This document shows positions 18,283 through 28,578 of a DNA stretch of 38,893 nt, in pieces. Under the pieces are notes generated by a model. The model was not told the DNA's origin and searched no databases. It was given only the letters and a program-made list of their open reading frames with translations. Every line of letters begins with the position of its first letter. Position 1 is the first letter of the stretch. Position numbers and translations under genes: made by a program. Source of the stretch: Lachnospiraceae bacterium (GTDB lineage Bacteria; Bacillota; Clostridia; Lachnospirales; Lachnospiraceae); assembly GCA_017408735.1 (NCBI GenBank), contig JAFQUB010000048.1:1-38893 (forward strand). Direction: 5' to 3'.

Positions 18283-19419
18283 TTACCTATCTAACAACCC
18301 GCTTAAGGTTGGCTGGACATGAAGTTCTTTCATACAATTATCTAATTTCTGATTTCTTCCTGCTTTTTTGTCTTTCACTGCACGAATCAAAATATTTTTC
18401 GGTGTATGCTCCATATCGATAAATTCCATCACCTGCACCTGATAGCCCTGTTCCTCCAAAAGCTGTGCACGGATAGCATCTGTCATCAATGCTGCCATTC
18501 TTTCTTTGATTAATCCGTATTTCAGCACTGGTGCCAACATATCATTCTGCAGTTGCTTGTTTACTTCGTGTTGACAACATGGAACGGACAATATTACTTG
18601 GGCTCCCCAGCCTACCGCCTTTGCCAAAGCATAATCGGTTGCTGTATCGCAGGCATGGAGTGTTACTACCATATCTACAGATTTTAGTGCATTATAACCT
18701 GCAATGTCTCCTACGTAAAATTTCAATTTATCTTGATAGCCATACTTTTTGCTAAGATTATTACAATGTTCAATTACATCTTCTTTTAAGTCAAGTCCAA
18801 TAATGGATACCTGATATCCATTTAACTCTCTTAAAAAATAGTACAGTGCAAAGGTAAGATATGATTTTCCACATCCAAAATCTACGATGGTAACTTCTCT
18901 GTCTTTTGGAAGCTGCTCTAATATATCATCTACAAACTCCAGATAACGGTTAATCTGCTTAAATTTATCGTATTTTGCATGAATAATCTTGCCATTCTGG
19001 CTCATTACACCCAAGTCCACCAAAAACGGTACCGGTTTTCCTTCTTCCAGAATGTATTTTTTCTTGCGGTTATGTTCCAATACTGCCTGTTTTTTACAGC
19101 CTGTACGCTTTGTCTTAATGGTTACTTTCCCTTTTTTGCTTACTAATACACTTGCCTGCATATCCCCATATTCTGCCTGCATCTGTTTAAAGTATTCACC
19201 AAGCCACAGCGGAATATCCGTAAGCAGCTCTTTTTTTTCATAATTCTTATGTATTACTTTTGTTCCACGGTAAAAAGTTACCTGAAACTTTAACTGGTCT
19301 TTTAACAATACCGGACGTATTTTTATTTTTTCTCCAAGGTCACTGTTTTTCACGTTGCTTATGGTAATACCGGACAACTCTCCGGTCAGTGCGCTATTTA
19401 ATAATTCTGATAATTCCAT
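18283..19419 (-). CDS. SAM-dependent methyltransferase of the METTL25/GSTCD (Methyltransf_32) type
   Basis: The class I SAM-binding motif is clear at VTIVDFGCGKSYLTFALYYF, with motif II at IIGLDLKED and the diagnostic later motifs VTLHACDTATDYAL and ILSVPCCQHE. The PCCQH motif is shared with the eukaryotic METTL25/GSTCD group. The N-terminal 150 residues form a separate beta-rich region, which could bind substrate. Length 378; the substrate is unknown. AGGGAGGA precedes the ATG. It may be the first gene of a unit with the anchored protein and the aminopeptidase. Confidence 0.8.
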   Translation of the reverse strand: MELSELLNSALTGELSGITISNVKNSDLGEKIKIRPVLLKDQLKFQVTFYRGTKVIHKNYEKKELLTDIPLWLGEYFKQMQAEYGDMQASVLVSKKGKVTIKTKRTGCKKQAVLEHNRKKKYILEEGKPVPFLVDLGVMSQNGKIIHAKYDKFKQINRYLEFVDDILEQLPKDREVTIVDFGCGKSYLTFALYYFLRELNGYQVSIIGLDLKEDVIEHCNNLSKKYGYQDKLKFYVGDIAGYNALKSVDMVVTLHACDTATDYALAKAVGWGAQVILSVPCCQHEVNKQLQNDMLAPVLKYGLIKERMAALMTDAIRAQLLEEQGYQVQVMEFIDMEHTPKNILIRAVKDKKAGRNQKLDNCMKELHVQPTLSGLLDR

Positions 19420-19449
19420 GGTTCCTCCCTAAATTTTCTCTTACTATAT

Positions 19450-19478
19450 ATCTTAATTCTTTTAGGGAAAAAGCTCAA
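19450..19478 (-). promoter_or_regulatory. Possible promoter for the methyltransferase unit
   Basis: On the minus strand, -35 TTGAGC (19473-19478), 17 nt, -10 TAAGAT (19450-19455). The -10 is a weak match; TATAGT a few bases downstream is an alternative. Confidence 0.35.
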
Positions 19479-19519
19479 CAAAAAATTTCCTTAATTCATA
19501 ATTTTTCACGCAACATTTT

Positions 19520-19638
19520 TATTGGAAGATATATAGCGAATCGAGAATTATATCTGCTAATTGTTGTATTTCCAATAGCCCATAAAAACTCTTCAACAAC
19601 TGTAGACTTTCCGATGGAAGTTACATTCTTTCCGATGG
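19520..19638. repeat. Inverted and direct repeats in the intergenic region
   Basis: TATTGGAA (19520-19527) mirrors TTCCAATA (19570-19577), with a nested AGATATA/TATATCT pair (19527-19533, 19549-19555). Then CTTTCCGATGG occurs twice (19607-19617 and 19628-19638), 21 bp apart, which is two helical turns. No coding frame here is convincing. The spacing suggests protein binding sites, but this is only inference. Confidence 0.4.
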
Positions 19639-19648
19639 TTAGTTTGTT

Positions 19649-19682
19649 AAAAAAGGTGCAAACAGTCTCCTGCCTGCACCTT
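19649..19682 (-). terminator. Terminator after the Met-Pro-Gly-rich gene
   Basis: AAGGTGCA (19675-19682 read on the minus strand) and TGCACCTT form the stem around a 14-nt loop, followed on the minus strand by TTTTTT. It lies 17 nt past the stop at 19699. Confidence 0.85.
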
Positions 19683-19698
19683 CCACTTTTATTTCATT

Positions 19699-20409
19699 TT
19701 ACCATCTGCGACATCTGCCTTTGCGACATCTTCTACGAAACATTTCATTGAAAAACAGCACATCTATTAAATCCCGTCTTCCATCATGTGGTCTGCAATT
19801 TCTGCATGGCTGTCTTCTTGAGCCACTGACATCCTGACTTTCCATAGATTCTGAGGACATTTCTACCTGTGATGGTTCCATATCTTCAAATATCTTGTCA
19901 CAGTATCTGCTAAGTACAAATTTATCCGGATATTCATCGTACAAAATGCTGCCTTCATAATCAATGGAATCACAGACTTCTACTACTTTCTTCTGGATTT
20001 CCTTAGCAGTGGAAGGATACATTTCCATAACCTGTTCTAATTCCTTATCCAAATCTTCCTCTGTGAATTCCATTCCCTGCATCGTTTCTCCATAGTAGTA
20101 TGGCATTACCATATTAGAAGGATATACCGGATACGGCGGCATCATTGGCTGACGCTGATTTCTTGGCATCATTGGCATCATCGGCGACCAATTTCCCGGC
20201 ATCATTGGCTGACCTTCCATCATCGGACGATTTCCCGGCATCATCCACGGCTGATTTTCCATGGATGGATTGTTTCCCGGCATCATCCACGGACAGGCCC
20301 CCGGCATCATTGATGGTTGTTCTTCCATGAAAGAACGTCCTCCCTGAACCGGTGTTACATTAGAACCGAAAACGTTCTTCTTTACTTCTCCCGTCTTTTT
20401 ATATTCCAT
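19699..20409 (-). CDS. Met-Pro-Gly-rich repeat protein with conserved-looking tail
   Basis: Not recognised as a named family. Residues about 28-100 are a low-complexity array of MMPGN-type units (MMPGACPW, MMPGNNPS, MMPGNRP, MMPGNWSP). A compact acidic domain follows at about 112-175 (MYPSTAKEIQKKVVEVCDSI, YEGSILYDEYPDKFVLSRYC). The tail holds a CRNC pair and ends in RRDLIDVLFFNEMFRRRCRKGRCRRW, read here in two parts: an aliphatic helix and a strongly basic Arg/Cys end. There is no signal peptide. The architecture resembles cytoplasm-assembled structural proteins such as spore-coat components; that is inference only. It has its own terminator and a GGAGG ribosome binding site. The next gene upstream is the YwmB-like gene, 70 nt away. 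Confidence 0.75.
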   Translation of the reverse strand: MEYKKTGEVKKNVFGSNVTPVQGGRSFMEEQPSMMPGACPWMMPGNNPSMENQPWMMPGNRPMMEGQPMMPGNWSPMMPMMPRNQRQPMMPPYPVYPSNMVMPYYYGETMQGMEFTEEDLDKELEQVMEMYPSTAKEIQKKVVEVCDSIDYEGSILYDEYPDKFVLSRYCDKIFEDMEPSQVEMSSESMESQDVSGSRRQPCRNCRPHDGRRDLIDVLFFNEMFRRRCRKGRCRRW

Positions 20410-20479
20410 ACTGCCTCCATATTTGATTCAAAAGTACAGTACTAATATATGCGACTGTGTCCGTTTTTGTTCTTTCTTT

Positions 20480-21229
20480 TTAGAAATCTTCATTTAACAA
20501 TGGTGTGGCTAATAACACCTCTGTGGTATGGGATTCTTCATTATATACAATAGCTATGGTGAGATTTATTTTATCTTTTCCTACTTTCTTGTACTCTTCA
20601 ATCATTGGCGTATATGCATAAACCACATAAGTATCCTCTCTATGTTCTACTATCACTTCCGCCTTCAGTTGCTCTAACAGCTGTACAGAAAGAGCATCCT
20701 TTTGCTCTGTGTCCAGTTTTCCCTGATATTTTCCATTTATGTGAATTATCGTCTGTGGCGTTTCCACATACCGTCCCATAATCATATCTACAGTATCCTT
20801 ATAATGAAAAGCACTTTCAATGGATTTTTCAATCTGAACCTCTGTCTTCAGATATTGATTCACTTCCATAGAATGAGATTGCTCCTCCGTTTCCTGAGTA
20901 ATGAATGTTATTTTTGTATCTGCCTGAGTTCCATCCAGAAATAATGTTACCTGTCTTCCATACTGGTCACTGTTTTCCTGTAATGTATAATTATCCACAA
21001 TTCCCAATGCTTCCGCCATAGTTTTCAACAAAATCTTCTGTTCTTCCACAGTCAAATAATCTCCATTATACTTTCCATAAGATTGAATTTTGCTGTTTTC
21101 CCGGGTCATACTCATACTGTTGAATGCCTGAATTACTTCTGCTTCTTTTTCTCCACCTAATGCATCTATTCCCTGAATAATGGCCACGCACCACAAAACC
21201 AAAGCCAGTACTGATATTACTTTCTTCAT
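20480..21229 (-). CDS. YwmB-like exported protein
   Basis: A 249-residue protein with an N-terminal signal or anchor helix (MKKVISVLALVLWCVAIIQG) followed by two similar alpha/beta halves (TKITFITQETEEQSHSMEVN and LTIAIVYNEESHTTEVLLAT). Overall shape and position fit the YwmB family (DUF1779): in Bacillus subtilis ywmB lies close downstream of the atp operon, and here the gene begins 71 nt after atpC. The family has a TATA-binding-protein-like fold without a known function. AGGAGG precedes the ATG. The gene may be read through from the atp operon, as no clear terminator separates them. The family assignment is moderate. Confidence 0.65.
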   Translation of the reverse strand: MKKVISVLALVLWCVAIIQGIDALGGEKEAEVIQAFNSMSMTRENSKIQSYGKYNGDYLTVEEQKILLKTMAEALGIVDNYTLQENSDQYGRQVTLFLDGTQADTKITFITQETEEQSHSMEVNQYLKTEVQIEKSIESAFHYKDTVDMIMGRYVETPQTIIHINGKYQGKLDTEQKDALSVQLLEQLKAEVIVEHREDTYVVYAYTPMIEEYKKVGKDKINLTIAIVYNEESHTTEVLLATPLLNEDF

Positions 21230-21300
21230 AAAAAGACCTCCTATCTTTCCTACTTATTCCAAGTATTACCAGATAAAAGGTCTTTTATACATTTGCTATT

Positions 21301-21699
21301 TTATTTAATCACATTAATTCTTGCAATCGCTCTTTGCAATGCTGTTTCGGCTCTTGCAATATCTGTTTTATCACTCCGGTTCTTAATTCGTTCTTCTGCT
21401 CTGTCTCTGGCAGCTTCTGCTCTGCCCAAATCAATTTCATGAGGCCATTCTGCTGCTTCTGCCATAACAGTAACTTTTTCTGGAAGAATCTGAACAAAAC
21501 CGGAATGAAGTGCGGCATTTTTTAAACCGTCTTCTTCTGTTATAGTTAAAATTCCCGGTGCCAGAATACTCGTCAGTGGAATATGCTTTGGGTAAATACC
21601 CACTTCTCCTTCGGTAGTATTGAATTCTACCATGGAAACTTCCCCTTCATAAAATATTCTGTCAGGACAAATCACCTGCAATTTCATTAATTCTGCCAT
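21301..21699 (-). CDS. atpC: ATP synthase F1 subunit epsilon
   Basis: Central-stalk subunit that couples rotation and can inhibit ATP hydrolysis. The N-terminal beta-sandwich begins LMKLQVICPDRIFYEGEVS, and family residues TEGEVGIYPKHIPLTSILAPG are present. The C-terminal helical hairpin (RAEAARDRAEERIKNRS...RAETALQRAIARINVIK) is complete. Length 132. It is the last atp gene, 11 nt after atpD. Confidence 0.96.
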   Translation of the reverse strand: MAELMKLQVICPDRIFYEGEVSMVEFNTTEGEVGIYPKHIPLTSILAPGILTITEEDGLKNAALHSGFVQILPEKVTVMAEAAEWPHEIDLGRAEAARDRAEERIKNRSDKTDIARAETALQRAIARINVIK

Positions 21700-21710
21700 T
21701 TAATCACCCC

Positions 21711-23102
<1,392 letters not shown>

Positions 23103-23118
23103 TTATTCACTCACTCCT

Positions 23119-23970
23119 TTAGCTTATTGCGTCAGCACCGGCTATAATCTCAGTTAATTCCTGAGTAATTGAACCTTGTCGTGCTCTGTTATATAACAAT
23201 GATAAGGAATCTATCATTTCTTCTGCATTGCTTGTTGCTGAATCCATCGCCTGCATTCTGGCTCCGTTTTCACTGGCTACCGCCTGCATTAATGCACCAT
23301 AAATCATACTTGTAATATACTTTGGAATTATCAAGTCCAAAGCTTCTTCTTCCTCCGGTTCATAATTCATCGGAATACCTTTTTCTTGTGTTTCCTCTGA
23401 ATCAATTTCTACCGGAAGAAGTTTGATTCTTCTAGGATCATGACTTACTGTATTCTTAAAGAAAGTATACGCAAGATAAATTTCTTTGATTTCACCCTGT
23501 TCAAATGCATCCAACAAATCTCTGCTGATTACATTTGCATCACTATATTGTGGCTCTTCGATAATATCAGAGTAATCCTCTTTGATATCGTAATTCCTTC
23601 TGGCAAGAGCATCCCTGCCTTTCGTACCTACTGTATAAATCACCACATCTTCTTTTGGAATACCTGATTCCGTTACAAGCTTTATGATGTTGTTGTTATA
23701 ACCGCCTGCCAGCCCTCTGTTAGATGTAATCACAACAATGGCTGTCTTTCCGGTATCCTTTGCCTGCAAATAAGGGTGGTCAATGTTTCCGGATTTTGCC
23801 AGCATGGCATTCACTGTTTCATACATAAAATCAAAATACGGCTTGGATTGTTCAGCTCGTGTCTTTGCTTTCTGCAATTTTACCGTTGAAGTAAGCTTCA
23901 TGGCTTTTGTAATCTGCTGTGTACTTTGAATACTGACTTTACGCCGTTTGATATCTCTCATTGATGCCAT
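23119..23970 (-). CDS. atpG: ATP synthase F1 subunit gamma
   Basis: The rotating shaft inside the F1 head. The N-terminal helix is MASMRDIKRRKVSIQSTQQI then TKAMKLTSTVKLQKA, the conserved TSNRGLAGGYNNN is present, and the C-terminal helix contains ENGARMQAMDSATSNAEEMI and RARQGSITQELTEIIAGA, both family signatures. Length 283. GGGAGG precedes the ATG. Confidence 0.97.
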   Translation of the reverse strand: MASMRDIKRRKVSIQSTQQITKAMKLTSTVKLQKAKTRAEQSKPYFDFMYETVNAMLAKSGNIDHPYLQAKDTGKTAIVVITSNRGLAGGYNNNIIKLVTESGIPKEDVVIYTVGTKGRDALARRNYDIKEDYSDIIEEPQYSDANVISRDLLDAFEQGEIKEIYLAYTFFKNTVSHDPRRIKLLPVEIDSEETQEKGIPMNYEPEEEEALDLIIPKYITSMIYGALMQAVASENGARMQAMDSATSNAEEMIDSLSLLYNRARQGSITQELTEIIAGADAIS

Positions 23971-24015
23971 GATATCGCCTCCCTTCTCTTATTTCCTATT
24001 ACACATACCTTCAGC

Positions 24016-25539
<1,524 letters not shown>

Positions 25540-25546
25540 TCATTTC

Positions 25547-26095
25547 TTATGCTAACTGAATCTTCAACAAATCTCTTGTTAAATCATTCAACTTGTGTTT
25601 TATGCTGCTGTCTACGACTCTGTCACCGATTCGCACTATCATACCACCAATCAATGAAGAATCTGTAGTGTAATTCATTTCCATTGTTTCATATTTTGTG
25701 GTTTCAATTAACCGTTTTACCAATGCCTGCTTTTGTTCTTCCCGCAGTTCCACCGCGGTAGTAACAAATGCCACACCAATTTTTTTGTATTCCTTTACTC
25801 TTGCAATAAAATAAGTGAGAATAGCTTCTATTTCCTTAAATCTTCCCTTTTTAATCACAATCACAAGGAATCCAGTCATATCATCACTAATGTTTGACTT
25901 AAATATGTTTTCAATCACATTTTGTTTCTCTTCTTTGCCAATTTTAGGGTGCGTCATCAGCTTGACTAAATCTTCATTTTCAGTAAGAACCTGCTGTACA
26001 AATTCTGCCTCTTTCAGCAAAAGCTCCAGTTTTTCTCCCTCCAATGCCAGTTCAAACAATGAGTCCCCATATGTTTTCGCTGCTAACTTAGCCAT
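25547..26095 (-). CDS. atpH: ATP synthase F1 subunit delta
   Basis: Peripheral-stalk subunit joining the b-subunits to the top of F1. The N-terminal AKLAAKTYGDSLFELAL and the C-terminal signature DSSLIGGMIVRIGDRVVDSSIKHKLNDL (written here as one run of family landmarks: SLIGG, RIGD, DSSIKHKL) fit the OSCP/delta family. Length 182. It overlaps the end of atpF by 13 nt, indicating translational coupling. Confidence 0.95.
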   Translation of the reverse strand: MAKLAAKTYGDSLFELALEGEKLELLLKEAEFVQQVLTENEDLVKLMTHPKIGKEEKQNVIENIFKSNISDDMTGFLVIVIKKGRFKEIEAILTYFIARVKEYKKIGVAFVTTAVELREEQKQALVKRLIETTKYETMEMNYTTDSSLIGGMIVRIGDRVVDSSIKHKLNDLTRDLLKIQLA

Positions 26096-26598
26096 GTCTT
26101 ATCACCCATTTCTTTTATGGTTTCGTCAATCAGAGAATCCTGCACTGTGGTATCAATGGATGCTGCCACAACCTTTCCTGCCAAACATGAGGCAATGGCA
26201 ACCATTTCTTTTTTCATATCATCAGCCACACGTTTCTTTTCCAACTCAGCTTCTTTTTTGGCATGCTCAATAATTCTGGCCGCCTCCATTTTTGCTTCAT
26301 CCACAATTTTAGCCTCGTTTTTCATGGCTTTCTTACGTGCATCGCTTAAGATTTCTTCTGCTTCTTTGTTTACATCCTTTAACTTTGCTTCGTATTCTTC
26401 CTTCATGCTTATGGCAGATTTCTTTTCGTTATCGGCAGTATCCAAATCATTTTGAATTCTGTCCTGTCTTGATTTCAAGAAATCTCTTACCGGATTAAAG
26501 AACAGGTAAGATGCCACAATAAAAAGGAAAAAAACATTCACTGCAGTAAATACACTCTCTGCAATTAATTGTAAATCCAAATCAAATAAACGTTCCAA
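26083..26598 (-). CDS. atpF: ATP synthase Fo subunit b
   Basis: Peripheral-stalk subunit: one membrane helix (about 15-35, VFTAVNVFFLFIVASYLFF) then a long charged coiled coil (EEYEAKLKDVNKEAEEILSD and onward) reaching F1. Length 171. The start codon is TTG at 26598, supported by GGAGG 7 nt upstream; no in-frame ATG lies before the membrane helix. The rarer start may limit b-subunit output. Confidence 0.95.
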   Translation of the reverse strand: MERLFDLDLQLIAESVFTAVNVFFLFIVASYLFFNPVRDFLKSRQDRIQNDLDTADNEKKSAISMKEEYEAKLKDVNKEAEEILSDARKKAMKNEAKIVDEAKMEAARIIEHAKKEAELEKKRVADDMKKEMVAIASCLAGKVVAASIDTTVQDSLIDETIKEMGDKTWLS

Positions 26599-26672
26599 GG
26601 TCCAGCCTCCTTTCCACTCGTATTCGTAACGGTTTCACTACGTGAAATGTTACCTGCATTTCTGACTGTATC

Positions 26673-27691
<1,019 letters not shown>

Positions 27692-27736
27692 CTGCTCACC
27701 CTCCTTTTTTTTATTGTCAGATGAAAGCTTCCGCTC

Positions 27737-28141
27737 TTATCTGCGGTTGTATGTTAATATATTCATATATTTATGAATATGCGGTTGCAACATGGCTCCC
27801 GCTTTTAACCCAAATAAACCTACAAAGCACATAAGTATGGCAGTGTTCCCTAAATCTAACTCGACCATCAGTGCTAATACAATAGTAATGGCAATCAAAC
27901 GTATACCATATGACACTGCCATTTTTGCCTTTGCTGTTTTTTCTTCAAAATCCAAAGCTTTTTCCAAAGTTGACTGCATATGGATGGCACGCCATATGGA
28001 AAGAGCGTTTCCAATTACCAGTCCTATTAAAAACATTTTCTTATCTTCTACCCACCATACACCAAGCAGTGCAACCGCTATTCCAAACAATAGCGTCCCC
28101 AATATTAATTCCTTTAATACACTGCTATTTTCGTCTGTCAT
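27737..28141 (-). CDS. atpI: ATP synthase subunit I (AtpI-like) membrane protein
   Basis: A small four-helix membrane protein encoded just before atpB; in related operons AtpI assists c-ring assembly. Hydrophobic segments near 14-34, 36-54, 73-95 and 97-115. It ends in a His- and Arg-containing tail. The ATG at 28141 has GAGGAGG 9 nt upstream and overlaps the end of the preceding gene by 17 nt (134 residues); the frame extends 24 nt further upstream without a ribosome binding site. Confidence 0.85.
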   Translation of the reverse strand: MTDENSSVLKELILGTLLFGIAVALLGVWWVEDKKMFLIGLVIGNALSIWRAIHMQSTLEKALDFEEKTAKAKMAVSYGIRLIAITIVLALMVELDLGNTAILMCFVGLFGLKAGAMLQPHIHKYMNILTYNRR

Positions 28142-28364
28142 GACCTGATTCCTCCTCATTGTCATAAATTGCCTTTACCGAAATGTATACATTTCGAAAT
28201 CCTGCCATTGCTCCCAGAATAAAAAGTGGAATTACAAAATATGTTCCAAACTTTTTATCAATAAATATTCCTAAAAAAGAGCATAAAAAAATAGGAACCA
28301 GCATGTGTATGGAAAGCTGTGTAATCATAGCTAATGATTTGTAGACACTTTTCTTATACTTCAT
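28125..28364 (-). CDS. atpZ: AtpZ/AtpI-family protein, first gene of the atp operon
   Basis: A 79-residue protein with two membrane helices (about 13-37 and 44-64) around FIDKKFGT, the pattern of the AtpZ/ATPase_gene1 family that heads many Firmicute atp operons and forms a complex with AtpI, proposed to handle Mg2+. The frame can open with TTG at 28379, but the ATG at 28364 sits 5-6 nt after AAAGGAG and is preferred. Confidence 0.85.
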   Translation of the reverse strand: MKYKKSVYKSLAMITQLSIHMLVPIFLCSFLGIFIDKKFGTYFVIPLFILGAMAGFRNVYISVKAIYDNEEESGHDRRK

Positions 28365-28465
28365 GCCTGCTCCTTTCAATGGTAGCAGAAACGCTTTAAA
28401 TCAAATTATTAAAACTTTTCTTACCCCTCATGATATATATAGCTTCCCAAAATATTTCTTTTTTT

Positions 28466-28493
28466 ATTATATCATTTTTTCGTCAAAAGTCCA
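28466..28493 (-). promoter_or_regulatory. Promoter of the atp operon (module A)
   Basis: On the minus strand, -35 TGGACT (28488-28493), 16 nt, -10 TATAAT (28466-28471) with an extended TGA before it. It gives a leader of about 95 nt. The 40 bp from 28454 to 28493 match the promoter of the BspA-like gene (31118-31157) at 36 of 40 positions. Confidence 0.75.
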
Positions 28494-28514
28494 TAGGATT
28501 TATGCAATTTTTAC

Positions 28515-28563
28515 AAAAAAAGTGTCACCATAACGTTTCCTTTGTTCATTATGGTAACACTTT
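28515..28563 (-). terminator. Terminator after the BspA-like gene (module A)
   Basis: AAAGTGT-ACCATAA and TTATGGT-ACACTTT form a long stem with one mismatch (loop of about 15 nt), then a T-run on the minus strand. The loop contains AATGAACAAAG, identical to the loop of the terminator at 31184. Confidence 0.85.
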
Positions 28564-28578
28564 CCAGTTTTGATAAAG

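Noticed and set aside
19389..19751. 120-codon plus-strand ORF between the methyltransferase and the Met-rich gene
   Set aside because: It overlaps both neighbours antisense, has no ribosome binding site and runs through a terminator and repeats.
20145..20310. Repeated DNA in the Met-Pro-Gly gene considered as a CRISPR-like array
   Set aside because: Units are short, imperfect, in frame and code for MMPGN repeats; there are no unique spacers.
21273..21288. ATAAAAGGTCTTTTAT palindrome after atpC as a terminator
   Set aside because: AT-rich 7-bp stem with a 2-nt loop and no T-run; too weak to call, so read-through from atpC into the YwmB-like gene remains possible.
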